46,884 nucleotides of DNA from Allorhizocola rhizosphaerae (GCF_003426775.1 NZ_QJUG01000045.1:1-46884); one strand, 5' to 3'; positions 8,681-24,213 are shown, counted from the first letter of the stretch. The notes: generated by a model not told the origin, from the letters alone. Numbers and translations are program-made.

Positions 8681-9789
8681 GAGTTGGCATTGTCGGGTGG
8701 TTCGGTTCGGACAATCTCGGAGACGAGATTCTGCTGCACTCCTTGATGGAATGCGTGCGGGCGGCGGCCGGGCAGGTGACCTTCGTGGTGTTCTCGCCCA
8801 ACCCGGACCGCGTGGCCGAGCTGCACTCGGTGGACACGGCTGCGATGCCGACATTGCGCGGTGAGGGACTGGCCCAGCGGACCAAGAAGACCATGAGCCT
8901 GATGAGCGAATGCGATCTTCTGATCTGTGGTCCCGGAACGGTTTTCCAGGAACGGTCACCCAACCTGGCATGGCCCGGCACCCTCTCACTGTTCACCCGG
9001 ATCCTCGGCATGGCGAAGCTGGCCGGCACACCGGTCGCGGCCGTGGGAGTCGGAGTCCGGGAGGGCGCGACGGCGTTCGGCCGGTCAACGCTTCGGACCT
9101 TCGGCGCGGCCTCCATCGCCATCGGAGCGCGTGACCTGCGGAGCGCACAGCACTTCGGGGCCAAGGCAAGAGTCATCGGGGACATGGCCTACGCCGTGCC
9201 GCTGCCTGAGGTCGCCCGCCCGGACGGCCCGCCCCGGTTCGCGGTTTCGATGCGCCCCTTGGCACCGCAGATCCAGGATGCCCTGGTGGCAAAGCTCGCC
9301 GAATGCGCCCGCGACTTCGGGCAGGACGGCTGGACCGGCGACTTCCTCGCCATGGCATATGGGCGCGGCGCACATGGCGAAGACGATCGCGAGATCTACG
9401 CGGAAGCATTCCGTCAGACGCTTGGCCTGGCCGCGAATCCGCTTGACCGGCCGGGCGATTTCAGGGCTGGGCTGGACGATTGGCTGCGCCGTCTCGGCGG
9501 ATACCGCTTGGTCCTGGCGACCCGGCTGCACGCGGCGTTGATGGCCGTTTCGCTGGGCATTCCGACGGTGGCGATCGCCTATGAGCGCAAGGTTCACGAT
9601 GCCTTTGTCGACATTGGACTGGAAAAGTTCGTCCTGCCGCCGGAGTGCGCTGCCGCGGAGATGCGCGCTGCCGCCCTGCTTGCCGCGTCGTCGGAGCAGG
9701 TCTTCGACGACGCGCGGGTCCGCATCGCCGAACAGGGCAGGGTGGCGCGAGCCTTCGTCGCTTCGATGATCGGCGGCCTTGCCCGATGA
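8677..9789 (+). CDS. Polysaccharide pyruvyl transferase family protein (CsaB-like)
   Basis: The product is 370 residues. ATG 8677 has AGGGGAAG 4-11 nt upstream and overlaps the flippase stop. The N-terminus VGIVGWFGSDNLGDEILL is the characteristic opening of the pyruvyl transferase family, and the C-terminal part has LATRLHAALMAVSLGIPTVAIAY, the conserved R-L-H segment. These enzymes add ketal pyruvate from phosphoenolpyruvate to sugars in exopolysaccharides or cell-wall polymers. The negative charge can anchor S-layer proteins or change surface properties. The acceptor here is unknown. A pyruvylated repeat unit is predicted for this locus. Confidence 0.88.
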   Translation: MRVGIVGWFGSDNLGDEILLHSLMECVRAAAGQVTFVVFSPNPDRVAELHSVDTAAMPTLRGEGLAQRTKKTMSLMSECDLLICGPGTVFQERSPNLAWPGTLSLFTRILGMAKLAGTPVAAVGVGVREGATAFGRSTLRTFGAASIAIGARDLRSAQHFGAKARVIGDMAYAVPLPEVARPDGPPRFAVSMRPLAPQIQDALVAKLAECARDFGQDGWTGDFLAMAYGRGAHGEDDREIYAEAFRQTLGLAANPLDRPGDFRAGLDDWLRRLGGYRLVLATRLHAALMAVSLGIPTVAIAYERKVHDAFVDIGLEKFVLPPECAAAEMRAAALLAASSEQVFDDARVRIAEQGRVARAFVASMIGGLAR

Positions 9790-10946
9790 AAGTGCTTCTT
9801 CTGTCGCCGTTCGCACCCAACCTGCGCCACGATCACGCCGCCGCCGACACCATCGTGCAGCTCGTCCCCCGCCTCGCCAAGCGCGTGGACTTACACGTGT
9901 ACTCACCGCAAAACCATGCCGGCACCATGTCGACGGGGCAACCGGATCCGGGCTACACCCTGGTGCCCGCCACGGCGGCGGCGCCCGCCGGCCACCTCGA
10001 CCGGCTTGGCGTCAAGCCGGCCTGGCTTCGGCAGGCGTGGCCGCATCAGGCCAACCGCGACGTGGCCGCGGCGATTCGCCGGATCAAACCGGATGTGATC
10101 CACGCCGAGTACCTGCAAAGCGCGGAGGTCATCGGGCGGCGGCCCAATGCAGTCCTGGGGCTGCACGACGTCACCGAAAGCGTGATGCGCCAGTCGTTGC
10201 GGTCGGCGTCGTTGGTGAGCAAGCCCTACCGGCTGGCCGAGCTGTTCAGGACGCGCTGGTTCGAGCGTGGGGCGATCCGCCGGGCCGCGGCGGTGCTCAC
10301 CCTCTCTGAGGCCGATTTCGTCGTCGCCGCAACGCTAAACCGCAACGTGGTGCTTGCCCGGCCCGGTGTGGAGCTCGGTGACCGCCAGTGGGCGAGCAGG
10401 CCTGCCGCAGCGGCGCCGAGGCTGGTCTTCGCGGGAGCGATGTGGCGGCGGGCCAACGTGTTGATCGCGCACTTCCTGGTCCGTGAGGTCATGCCGCTGG
10501 TGTGGCGCGACTTTCCGACCGCCGAGCTGCGCATCGTGGGAGCCCGGCCGCCCGCCGACGTCATCGAGCTGGCCTCGGCGGACCACCGGGTAGTGGTTAC
10601 CGGCGAGGTCGCGGACATACGAGACGAGATGCTGGACAGTCATGCCGTGCTCGCGCCATCGATCGTAGGGGGAGGCGTTCTGATGAAAGTGGCGCATGCG
10701 ATGGCGCTCGGGTGTCCGGTGGTCACCTCTCCGGGGCCGGCGGCTTCGGTCGACGGCGACGAAACATCGCTGTTCATCGGATCGGAAGCCGGTTCTTTGG
10801 CCGACGCGGTGCGACGCGTCCTTGGTTCGCCCGATGAGGCGGCACGCCGGGGCCACAACGCCCGCGAACACATCGGCCGCCTGTTTCGATGGGACAACAC
10901 AGTTGAGGCCTACCTGTCGGCATACGCCATGGCGAGGCGGGCATGA
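9786..10946 (+). CDS. GT4-type glycosyltransferase
   Basis: The 386-residue product has a GT-B fold. The N-terminal domain begins MKVLLLSPFAPN and has the D-H-A-A-A-D acceptor-side loop. The C-terminal nucleotide-sugar domain contains AELRIVGARPPADV, VTGEVADIRDEMLDSHAVLAPSIVGGGVLMKVAHAMALG and a conserved glutamate-region equivalent before DGDETSLF. ATG 9786 overlaps the previous stop by 4 bp (ATGA). It probably adds one sugar of the lipid-linked repeat unit on the cytoplasmic side. Donor and linkage cannot be inferred. Confidence 0.85.
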   Translation: MKVLLLSPFAPNLRHDHAAADTIVQLVPRLAKRVDLHVYSPQNHAGTMSTGQPDPGYTLVPATAAAPAGHLDRLGVKPAWLRQAWPHQANRDVAAAIRRIKPDVIHAEYLQSAEVIGRRPNAVLGLHDVTESVMRQSLRSASLVSKPYRLAELFRTRWFERGAIRRAAAVLTLSEADFVVAATLNRNVVLARPGVELGDRQWASRPAAAAPRLVFAGAMWRRANVLIAHFLVREVMPLVWRDFPTAELRIVGARPPADVIELASADHRVVVTGEVADIRDEMLDSHAVLAPSIVGGGVLMKVAHAMALGCPVVTSPGPAASVDGDETSLFIGSEAGSLADAVRRVLGSPDEAARRGHNAREHIGRLFRWDNTVEAYLSAYAMARRA

Positions 10947-11773
10947 AGACGGTCGGCATCGTGGTGTCCTACAACTCGACGGCGGATCTGCCGATGAGTC
11001 TGGGAAGCCTGCAGCGGCTTCCGGTGAACCGGGTGGTGGTCGTCGACAATTCGTCGATCGACGGCAGCGTGCAGATGGCGCTGGGCTACACACCCGATGT
11101 GCTCACGTCGCCGAATGTCGGCTTCGGCAAAGCCATCAATCTGGCGGTACGGCACGCGCCCGACGCCGACGCGTACCTTCTGCTCAATCCGGACTGCGGC
11201 ATAACTCCCGAAAGCTATGCGGCGCTGCAAAAAGCGTTGGAGGATAACGACCACCTTGGTGTGGTGGCGCCGACCATGCGTTATCCGGACGGGCGCTACG
11301 GCATCTCGGCCGGGCCGGAGATGAGCATCGCGAAGGAGTGGCTCGCGGCGTTACACGTCGACGCGCTTGTGCCGCGTGGGTTACGGGCCACCCTCGCCCA
11401 CTCAAAGGCGTTACAGCGCGCCGTGCCGATGTTGCGTTACCTGCAGACGGGCCCGGCCGCGGGGCTTCGCGACGTCGCCTGGGTCTCGGGCTTCTGCATG
11501 CTGATCCGGGCCGAGGCGTTCCATTCGATCGGTGGCTTCGATCCCTCCTTTTTCCTTTACTTCGAGGACGTCGACTTGTGTAAACGCCTGCGAGAGCGCG
11601 GGTGGGGCGTGGCGTCGGTCGGCGACAGCGTGGCCGATCACCGAGAGAGCACGAGCACGTCAACCGTTGGCAAGCGCAGGCTGTATCGCGACGGAATGGT
11701 CGTGTATTTCGCCAAGCACGGCAGCAAGAAAGACAAACGCCTAGCCCAAGCCCTGAGGAGATTCCCCATATGA
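10943..11773 (+). CDS. GT2 family glycosyltransferase (rhamnosyltransferase-like)
   Basis: The 276-residue product is a GT-A fold enzyme. VGIVVSYNS opens the Rossmann-like core, VVVVDNSSIDGS binds nucleotide, LLLNPDCGI supplies the DxD-like metal site, and GFCMLIRAEAFHSIGGFD followed by FFLYFEDVDLCKRLRERG is the typical acceptor/base region. This pattern is shared with rhamnosyl- and galactofuranosyl-transferases such as WbbL. The ATG overlaps the preceding stop by 4 bp. It is soluble apart from likely membrane association and is predicted to extend the lipid-linked repeat unit. Confidence 0.88.
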   Translation: MKTVGIVVSYNSTADLPMSLGSLQRLPVNRVVVVDNSSIDGSVQMALGYTPDVLTSPNVGFGKAINLAVRHAPDADAYLLLNPDCGITPESYAALQKALEDNDHLGVVAPTMRYPDGRYGISAGPEMSIAKEWLAALHVDALVPRGLRATLAHSKALQRAVPMLRYLQTGPAAGLRDVAWVSGFCMLIRAEAFHSIGGFDPSFFLYFEDVDLCKRLRERGWGVASVGDSVADHRESTSTSTVGKRRLYRDGMVVYFAKHGSKKDKRLAQALRRFPI

Positions 11774-12915
11774 GGATCCTGTTCGTCGCGCCGTGGATTC
11801 CCTCGAAGATCCGTCCCCGGAGTTATGCGTTGCTCCACATGCTCGCCAAGAACCACGAGGTGCGCTTCCTCGGTCTGGTCAGCTCCGATGAAGAGGTCAG
11901 GCAGGCGCAGGAGTTGCCGGTGGAGCGCCGGGCCCTGGTTCGGCGGGACCGCCTGGCATCGATGGTGCGGTGCGTGGGCGCGCTGCCGACGAAGGTCGCT
12001 CTGCAGCAGGCATATGCGGACGTGAATGGCCTGCGGGTGGCGCTCGGCGAGGAGCTGCGGCAGTGGCGGCCCGATGCGGTGCACCTCAACGTCTTTCGCA
12101 CTGCCCACCTGGTAGAGCCGTGCGCGGGCACGCCCGTCATCGTGGATCTCGACGAGTTTCGCAGCGAATACTACGAGCAGCTGATCGAAACGGCCGGCGT
12201 GGTGTGGCGGACCGTGGGGCGGATCGAGGCGCCCAGGATGCGCAGGCGAGAGGACGCGCTGGTGCGCATGGGCGTGCCATTGATCGTGTCCGCGCCGCAG
12301 GATCCGGGCAACGAGCGGCCGAACACCCACGTGGTGCGCAGTCCATACGACTACCCGCTGGGAGTGCTGCCGCGCTCGCCGGAACCGGTGGTGCTCTTCG
12401 TCGGCCGGCTCACCTACGAGGCGAATGTCAGCGGGTTGTTGTGGTTCCTCAAGGAATGCTGGCCGGGGATCAAGCGGCGGACACCGCAGGCGCGGCTGCG
12501 AATCGTTGGCACGCAACCACCGCGTTCGGTCCTCGCGTTCGAGGGTGATGGCGTCGAGGTGTTCGCCGACGTGCCGGACGTCGACACGCATTACGCCGAG
12601 GCGGCGGTGGCCATCGTGCCCATTCACCGGGGGACCGGCGTGCAGATGAAGCTCATCCAGGCGCTTGCCGCGGGCGTTCCCACCGTGTCTACGTCGGCCG
12701 TGTCCCATCGGGCCGGTGTGCGGCACGGGGAGGACGTGCTCATCGCGGATAGCCCGGTTGACTGGGTAGAGGCGGTCACCCGGCTCCTCGCCGACGGCGC
12801 GGCGGCGCGGCGGCTGGCCGCCAACGGTCGTGATTGGGCGGTCGAGAACCACAGCTCCGACGCTGTCGAGCGACAACTCGCGACCGCGTATGCGGCGCTT
12901 GGGCTGCGCCTGTGA
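11770..12915 (+). CDS. GT4-type glycosyltransferase
   Basis: The 381-residue product has a GT-B fold. The N-terminus MRILFVAPWIPSKIRPRSY resembles GT4 enzymes. The C-terminal domain has VVLFVGRLTYEANVSGLLWF, RLRIVGTQPP, FADVPDVDTHYAEAAVAIVP and GVQMKLIQALAAGVPTVST. ATG 11770 overlaps the GT2 stop by 4 bp, making this the last member of the tightly coupled operon. A strong hairpin at 12939-12972 follows. Its role is presumably addition of another sugar to the repeat unit; the donor is unknown. Confidence 0.87.
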   Translation: MRILFVAPWIPSKIRPRSYALLHMLAKNHEVRFLGLVSSDEEVRQAQELPVERRALVRRDRLASMVRCVGALPTKVALQQAYADVNGLRVALGEELRQWRPDAVHLNVFRTAHLVEPCAGTPVIVDLDEFRSEYYEQLIETAGVVWRTVGRIEAPRMRRREDALVRMGVPLIVSAPQDPGNERPNTHVVRSPYDYPLGVLPRSPEPVVLFVGRLTYEANVSGLLWFLKECWPGIKRRTPQARLRIVGTQPPRSVLAFEGDGVEVFADVPDVDTHYAEAAVAIVPIHRGTGVQMKLIQALAAGVPTVSTSAVSHRAGVRHGEDVLIADSPVDWVEAVTRLLADGAAARRLAANGRDWAVENHSSDAVERQLATAYAALGLRL

Positions 12916-12938
12916 CGATGAGATCCGCAGCACGTGCC

Positions 12939-12972
12939 CGCCGGGATCGTGCACTCGCGACCGATCCCGGCG
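12939..12972 (+). terminator. 11-bp hairpin after the glycosyltransferase operon
   Basis: CGCCGGGATCG (12939-12949) pairs perfectly with CGATCCCGGCG (12962-12972) around a 12-nt loop. It follows the last glycosyltransferase by 23 bp. No T tract follows, as is common for actinobacterial terminators. The right arm plus the following GTGGGCGGGAAAACC also resembles one type I-E CRISPR repeat. Confidence 0.5.
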
Positions 12973-13086
12973 TGGGCGGGAAAACCAGCCATGAGCTGCG
13001 CGGACCAGTTTCCTCGTTTCGACCGGGTCGATGTGGACGGTACGATGGCGGGGCACCATCGGGTGTCGCGCCGGCCAATCTTCGCT

Positions 13087-13092
13087 TATGTT
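13087..13092 (+). promoter_or_regulatory. Candidate leaderless -10 for the DUF1800 gene
   Basis: TATGTT fits TAnnnT and ends 6 nt before ATG 13099, which has no Shine-Dalgarno sequence. Transcription would start at or near the start codon. This supports 13099 over the in-frame ATG at 12934. Confidence 0.4.
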
Positions 13093-13098
13093 GCCACT

Positions 13099-14367
13099 AT
13101 GACCGATGAGCTCTCGCTGCTGCTGCATCGGGCGGGCTTCGGTCCGACCGCTGCAGAGCTGACCGCGGCCAGAAAAGCCGGTTACGCGGCCGCGCTCTCC
13201 TCGCTGGTCGCACCCGCCGGCCCCGATCCAGGCGCCGCGCAGACCCCCGTGCCCGACCTCGGAAAGGACTTCTTCGCCAACCGGCCCAAGTCCACGCCGG
13301 AGGAGCGCGCCAAGGGCAATGATCAACGCCGGGCGCAGACCCGGCAGATCACGCTGTGGTGGCTCGATCGGATGATCGCGGCTCGCCACCAGGCGGTCGA
13401 GAAGCTGCTCTTCTTCTGGCACGGCCATTGGGCGACCTCGGTGGAGAGCGTGCGCAGCCCGCAGCTGATGCTCAGGCAGCACATGACCCTGCGGGAGGCG
13501 CCGGATTTCGTGGCGATGGTCCGGCAGATGGTGATCGACCCCGCGCTGATCTGGTGGCTCGACGGTCACCTCAACACGAGGAAGTCGCCGAACGAAAATC
13601 TGGCGCGAGAGCTCATGGAGCTGTTCACCGTCGGCATAGGACAATACACGGAGCGGGATGTAAAGGAGGCGGGCCGCGCGCTGACCGGCTGGGAGGTCAA
13701 TTTGGACCTTGAGCGGTGCCAATTCCTTCCCGGGCGCCACGATCCCGAGGAGAAGACGATTCTCGGTGTCACCTCGCGATTCACGGCGGGCAGCCTGGTC
13801 GACCTCCTGCTGCAGCACAAGGCGACCCCGCGGTTCATCGCCTCCCGGATGTGGATCCGCTATGGTTCGTCGACCATCGCGATGCCCAAGCGCACGCAGG
13901 AAAACATGGCCGCCGCTTATCCGTCGCCAATGACGATGCTGCGGGTTCTGTTTCAGGACGATGCGTTTCGGGCCAGCGGCGGCACCCTGGTCAAGCAGCC
14001 GGTGGAGTGGTTCGTGGGCGCCATGCGCCAGCTGGGCTTGCGCATGTCCGGCATGCCCGACAAGGCGGCGTCGAGCATCCTCAACGGGCTGGAAGACATG
14101 GGACAGCTGCCTTTCGCGCCGCCCAACGTCGGCGGCTGGCCGGCGGGGACCGTCTGGCTGACGTCCGCGACCGCGCAGCTGCGGCTGGATCTGGCGGCTA
14201 CCATTGCGCAGCAGGCGCAGGTGGAGAAGCTGACAGCGGAGGGTCTCGCGCACATGCTCTGCATCAAGAGCTGGTCGGATCGGACTTACGCGGCCATGCG
14301 CGAGGTCAAGGATCCCCGGCGGCTGTTGGTTCTCGGCCTCGCGAGCCCGGAATACTTGGTGGTTTGA
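13099..14367 (+). CDS. DUF1800 family protein
   Basis: The start is set at ATG 13099 (MTDELSLLLHRAGFG), because the DUF1800 fold begins with this LLHRAGFG segment and an upstream in-frame extension reads through a hairpin. The product is 422 residues. Further family features are LLFFWHGHWATS, NENLARELMELFTVGIGQYTERDVKEAGRALTGW and the C-terminal LPFAPPNVGGWPAG. Biochemical function is unknown. DUF1800 proteins are almost always encoded next to a DUF1501 protein, as here (1-bp stop/start overlap). Unlike many homologues, no signal peptide is visible with this start. Its place between glycosyltransferases and an LCP protein suggests a role in the surface polymer, which is inference. Confidence 0.85.
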   Translation: MTDELSLLLHRAGFGPTAAELTAARKAGYAAALSSLVAPAGPDPGAAQTPVPDLGKDFFANRPKSTPEERAKGNDQRRAQTRQITLWWLDRMIAARHQAVEKLLFFWHGHWATSVESVRSPQLMLRQHMTLREAPDFVAMVRQMVIDPALIWWLDGHLNTRKSPNENLARELMELFTVGIGQYTERDVKEAGRALTGWEVNLDLERCQFLPGRHDPEEKTILGVTSRFTAGSLVDLLLQHKATPRFIASRMWIRYGSSTIAMPKRTQENMAAAYPSPMTMLRVLFQDDAFRASGGTLVKQPVEWFVGAMRQLGLRMSGMPDKAASSILNGLEDMGQLPFAPPNVGGWPAGTVWLTSATAQLRLDLAATIAQQAQVEKLTAEGLAHMLCIKSWSDRTYAAMREVKDPRRLLVLGLASPEYLVV

Positions 14368-15614
14368 TGGACACGGTCACGCGACGGCGGTTTCTGATCG
14401 CCTCGGGGGTCGGGGGAGCCGGCGTGCTCGGGCTCGGTTCCTGGAGCATCGCCCAACTGCTGGCGAAGTCCGCCGATGCCGAGGCGGCGGCCAGCCAAGA
14501 GCCGGTCCTGGTGCTGGTGACTTTGTACGGTGGCAACGACGGGCTCAACACGGTCGTCCCCTACACGGATCCCGCCTACTACCGGGCCCGCCCCGAGCTG
14601 GCCTACGCGCCGGAGAAGGTGCTCCGCCTCGACGAGCGGCTCGGCTTCAACCCGGTGCTGCGTGGGCTGCACCAGCTTTGGGGCGACAAGCGCCTCGGAA
14701 TCGTGCTGGGGGTGGGATATCCCAGGCCCGACCGCAGCCATTTCCGATCGATGGACATCTGGCAGACCGCCGCACCCGAGTCGCCCGCCAACACCGGTTG
14801 GGTCGGCCGGTGGCTCGACGGCACCAACTCCCCCACGGAGACCGCGGTCAGTTTCGAGCCGGTGCTCCCGCCGCTGCTGGTCGGGCAGACCAGAGCCGGG
14901 GCATGCGTCAGCCTGAAGGGGCTCAAGCTGCCCGCGGGCATTGAGCCGGGCATGATCTCAGCGCTCGGCCAGGCCGAGCCCAACGAACCGGACCTGGTGA
15001 CGCGTGCCGCAACCGGATACGCGGACCTGCTCCGGGTCGATCAGCTGGTGCGGCAGGCGGAGCAGGGCGGGGGCCAGTCGGCTTCGCCGGACAAGCCCGA
15101 AGCGCTGGCCACCGGCACGGGCGGCGGCAATGCGCTCGTCCCGCAGCTCGAGCTCGTCGCCAGGTGTCTTGAGGCACGCGTGCCGACCCGGATCTATTCG
15201 GTGAGCCTCGGCGGCTTCGACACGCACGCCCAGGAGCGCCTCGGCCACGAACGCATGCTCAAGCAGCTCGACGACGCGGTGTCCGCGTTCATGCGCCGGA
15301 TCTCCGCCTCGGGGGCAGGCCGCCGGGTCACGGTCGTGGTCTACAGCGAGTTCGGCCGGCGGGTGCGCGCCAACGCCTCCGACGGCACCGATCACGGCAC
15401 GGCCGGGCCCATCCTGGTGCTGGGCGACAGCGTCACGGGTGGGTTTCACGGGGAGCAGCCAAGCCTGACCGATCTGGTCGACGAGGATTTGCGGGCGCAC
15501 GTCGACTTCAGGGATGTCTTCGGGACCGTTCTGGGCTCGGTGCTCGCTGCGGATCCCGCCAAATACCTCTTGGGCTACGAGCCCAAGATGCTGCCCCTGT
15601 TCAAGGCGGCCTGA
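14367..15614 (+). CDS. DUF1501 family protein, Tat-exported
   Basis: The 415-residue product starts at ATG 14367 inside the DUF1800 stop (TGATG). Residues 6-10 (RRRFL) with a following hydrophobic stretch to about residue 40 form a twin-arginine signal, so the protein is probably exported folded. The mature part has LVLVTLYGGNDGLNTVVPY, RPDRSHFRSMDIWQ, SLGGFDTHAQE and VVVYSEFGRRVRANASDGTDHG. The last resembles the metal-binding region of the alkaline-phosphatase/sulfatase superfamily to which DUF1501 is related. The substrate is unknown. It ends 13 bp from the convergent LCP gene. Confidence 0.87.
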   Translation: MDTVTRRRFLIASGVGGAGVLGLGSWSIAQLLAKSADAEAAASQEPVLVLVTLYGGNDGLNTVVPYTDPAYYRARPELAYAPEKVLRLDERLGFNPVLRGLHQLWGDKRLGIVLGVGYPRPDRSHFRSMDIWQTAAPESPANTGWVGRWLDGTNSPTETAVSFEPVLPPLLVGQTRAGACVSLKGLKLPAGIEPGMISALGQAEPNEPDLVTRAATGYADLLRVDQLVRQAEQGGGQSASPDKPEALATGTGGGNALVPQLELVARCLEARVPTRIYSVSLGGFDTHAQERLGHERMLKQLDDAVSAFMRRISASGAGRRVTVVVYSEFGRRVRANASDGTDHGTAGPILVLGDSVTGGFHGEQPSLTDLVDEDLRAHVDFRDVFGTVLGSVLAADPAKYLLGYEPKMLPLFKAA

Positions 15615-15627
15615 CCCGCGGGCGCGG

Positions 15628-17886
<2,259 letters not shown>

Positions 17887-17887
<1 letters not shown>

Positions 17888-19059
17888 TGAAGTCGCTCGA
17901 CGAACTTCTCAGCAAAGGCATCGAAGGTCGGCGCGTGCTCGTGCGCGCCGACCTCAACGTGCCGCTCTCCGACGGCGCGATCGCCGACGACGGCCGCATC
18001 CGCGCGGTCCTGCCGACGCTGCGGGCCCTGCTCGACGCGGGTGCCCGGGTCATCGTCATGTCGCACCTGGGCCGGCCCAAGGGCGCGCCCGATCCGGCCT
18101 ACACCCTGGCCCCGGTCGCGCAGCGGCTGGGCGAGCTGCTTGGGCGCGACGTGACGTTCGCGTCGGACACGGTCGGCACGCAGGCCCGCGACGCGGTGGA
18201 CGCCAGTGTTCTCGTGCTCCTGGAGAACCTGCGCTTCAACGCGGGCGAGACGAGCAAGGACGACGCCGAGCGGGGCGCGTTCGCCGACCAGCTCGCCGCG
18301 TTCGCCGACTTCTACGTCGACGACGCGTTCGGCGCGGTGCACCGCAAGCACGCCAGCGTCTACGACGTGGCCGCGCGCCTGCCGCACTACGCGGGCTATC
18401 TGGTCGCGCGCGAGGTCGAGGTGCTCAAGCGGCTCACCGAGCAGCCCGACCGGCCCTACATCGTGGTGCTCGGCGGTTCCAAGGTCTCCGACAAGCTGGC
18501 GGTCATCGAGGCCCTGCTGGCCAAGGCCGACAAGCTGCTCATCGGCGGCGGCATGTGCTTCACCTTCTTCAAGGCCCAGGGCAAGGCGGTCGGCGGCTCC
18601 CTGCTGCAGGAGGAGATGGTCGACACCTGCCGCGACCTGCTCGCCCGCGCCGGTGACCGGATCGTGCTGCCCACCGACATCGTGGCGGCGGACAGGTTCG
18701 CCGCCGACGCCCAAACGTCCATTGTGGACGAGGTGCCGGAGGGCTGGCTCGGGCTCGACATCGGTCCGGAGACGGTGAAACAGTTCGGGGCCGTTCTGGG
18801 TACCGCGAAAACGGTTTTCTGGAATGGACCGATGGGTGTCTTTGAATTGAAACCCTTTGCCTCTGGTACCAGGGGAGTGGCCGAAGCCATCACGCAGACC
18901 GACGGTTTCACGGTGGTCGGCGGGGGTGACTCGGCGGCCGCGGTGCGCGCCCTGGGCCTGGACGACAGCGCTTTCGGGCACATCTCCACCGGCGGCGGAG
19001 CGTCCCTTGAGTACTTGGAGGGCAAGGCGCTACCCGGACTGATTGCACTGGAGGCGTGA
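17887..19059 (+). CDS. pgk: Phosphoglycerate kinase
   Basis: This transfers the acyl phosphate of 1,3-bisphosphoglycerate to ADP in glycolysis. The 390-residue product starts at ATG 17887 overlapping the gap stop. Family segments run in order: [70 protein letters not shown] and [11 protein letters not shown]. All substrate-binding and nucleotide-binding motifs are present. The next gene, tpi, begins 3 bp after its stop, with the tpi ribosome site GGAGG inside the end of pgk. Confidence 0.98.
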
Positions 19060-19061
19060 CG

Positions 19062-19835
19062 ATGACGAACAGACGCCCACTGATGGCCGGCAACTGGAAG
19101 ATGAACCTCAACCATCTTGAGGCCATCGCGCTGGTGCAAAAGCTCGCGTTCAGCCTGACCGAGAAGGAGCTGTCGGACGTGGAGGTGGCCGTGCTGCCCC
19201 CGTTCACCGACATCCGCAGCGTGCAGACCCTGATCGACGGCGACAAGCTGCTGCTGGTGCACGGCGCGCAGGACCTGTCGGCGTATGCCTCGGGTGCGTA
19301 CACCGGCGAGATTTCCGGCTCGATGCTGGCCAAGCTCGGCTGCACCTTTGTCGTGGTTGGACACTCCGAGCGCCGGCAGTACCACAACGAATCCGACGAA
19401 CTGGTCAATGCCAAGGTGAAGGCGGCGCTCGCCAACGAACTCACACCCATCTTGTGCGTCGGCGAGGGTCTCGACATCCGAGAAGCCGGTGACCATGTCT
19501 CCTACACGATCACCCAGCTTGACGCCGCCCTCAATGGATTGACGCCCGAGCAAGTCTCGAAGGTTGTCATTGCCTACGAACCGGTGTGGGCCATCGGCAC
19601 CGGCAAGACCGCGACCCCGCAGGACGCGCAGGAGGTCATCGGCGCGGTGCGGGAACGCCTGGCCGAGACCGTGAGCCGCGATGTCGCCGCGCAGGTCCGC
19701 ATCCTCTACGGCGGCTCGGTGAAGGCGTCCAACGTCGCCGACATCATGGCCGAGCCCGATGTGGACGGCGCACTCGTCGGCGGCGCCTCGCTGGACGCGG
19801 AGGAATTCGTCCGCATCTGTCGCCTGGGCAAGTAA
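19062..19835 (+). CDS. tpiA: Triosephosphate isomerase
   Basis: This interconverts dihydroxyacetone phosphate and glyceraldehyde 3-phosphate. ATG 19062 has GGAGG 7 nt upstream (19050-19054) and is preferred over GTG 19056, which is too close to it. The product is 257 residues. The N-terminal [11 protein letters not shown], the catalytic His in [10 protein letters not shown], the catalytic Glu about residue 173 in [12 protein letters not shown], and the phosphate-binding ILYGGSVK and ALVGGASL are all visible. It is the last gene of gap-pgk-tpi and is followed by a strong hairpin at 19841-19875. Confidence 0.98.
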   Translation: MTNRRPLMAGNWKMNLNHLEAIALVQKLAFSLTEKELSDVEVAVLPPFTDIRSVQTLIDGDKLLLVHGAQDLSAYASGAYTGEISGSMLAKLGCTFVVVGHSERRQYHNESDELVNAKVKAALANELTPILCVGEGLDIREAGDHVSYTITQLDAALNGLTPEQVSKVVIAYEPVWAIGTGKTATPQDAQEVIGAVRERLAETVSRDVAAQVRILYGGSVKASNVADIMAEPDVDGALVGGASLDAEEFVRICRLGK

Positions 19836-19840
19836 GTAGC

Positions 19841-19875
19841 TGCCGCACCCCGCTTCGCACAGGCGGGGTGCGGCA
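19841..19875 (+). terminator. 13-bp hairpin terminator after tpiA
   Basis: TGCCGCACCCCGC (19841-19853) and GCGGGGTGCGGCA (19863-19875) form a perfect 13-bp stem with a 9-nt loop, 5 bp after the tpiA stop. No T tract follows. The -10 of the next gene begins 3 bp after the hairpin, so its -35 region would lie inside the hairpin sequence. Confidence 0.75.
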
Positions 19876-19877
19876 CC

Positions 19878-19883
19878 TAGAGT
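19878..19883 (+). promoter_or_regulatory. Candidate leaderless -10 for the solute-binding protein
   Basis: TAGAGT is followed by exactly 8 nt and then ATG 19892. There is no Shine-Dalgarno sequence, so the mRNA probably starts at the initiation codon. Confidence 0.55.
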
Positions 19884-19891
19884 GTGTTCCC

Positions 19892-24121
<4,230 letters not shown>

Positions 24122-24165
24122 CTAAGTCACGCAAAACCCCCCAAATGGGTACAAGTAGCGTGCAA

Positions 24166-24188
24166 GTTCGCCACAGCCACCGGCGAAC
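24166..24188 (-). terminator. Hairpin after the pentose-phosphate operon
   Basis: GTTCGCC (24166-24172) and GGCGAAC (24182-24188) form a 7-bp stem with a 9-nt loop, 26 bp beyond the pgl stop. It is a modest candidate terminator without a T tract, in the 119-bp gap before the geosmin synthase start. No clear geosmin synthase promoter was recognised in this gap. Confidence 0.35.
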
Positions 24189-24213
24189 CGAACTCGAGAT
24201 GTATCCAGGCAAG

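Noticed and set aside
12939-12986. CRISPR array
   Set aside because: Only one degenerate repeat-like unit and an inverted half copy exist, with no regular spacing and no cas genes.
12934-13098. N-terminal 55-residue extension of the DUF1800 protein
   Set aside because: It reads through a hairpin, has no ribosome site, and the family fold begins at the ATG at 13099.
11638-14253. 871-codon open frame on the minus strand
   Set aside because: It lies wholly opposite two well-identified genes (GT4 and DUF1800), is Arg/His/Gly-rich with no domain, and is the usual antisense shadow of GC-rich coding DNA.
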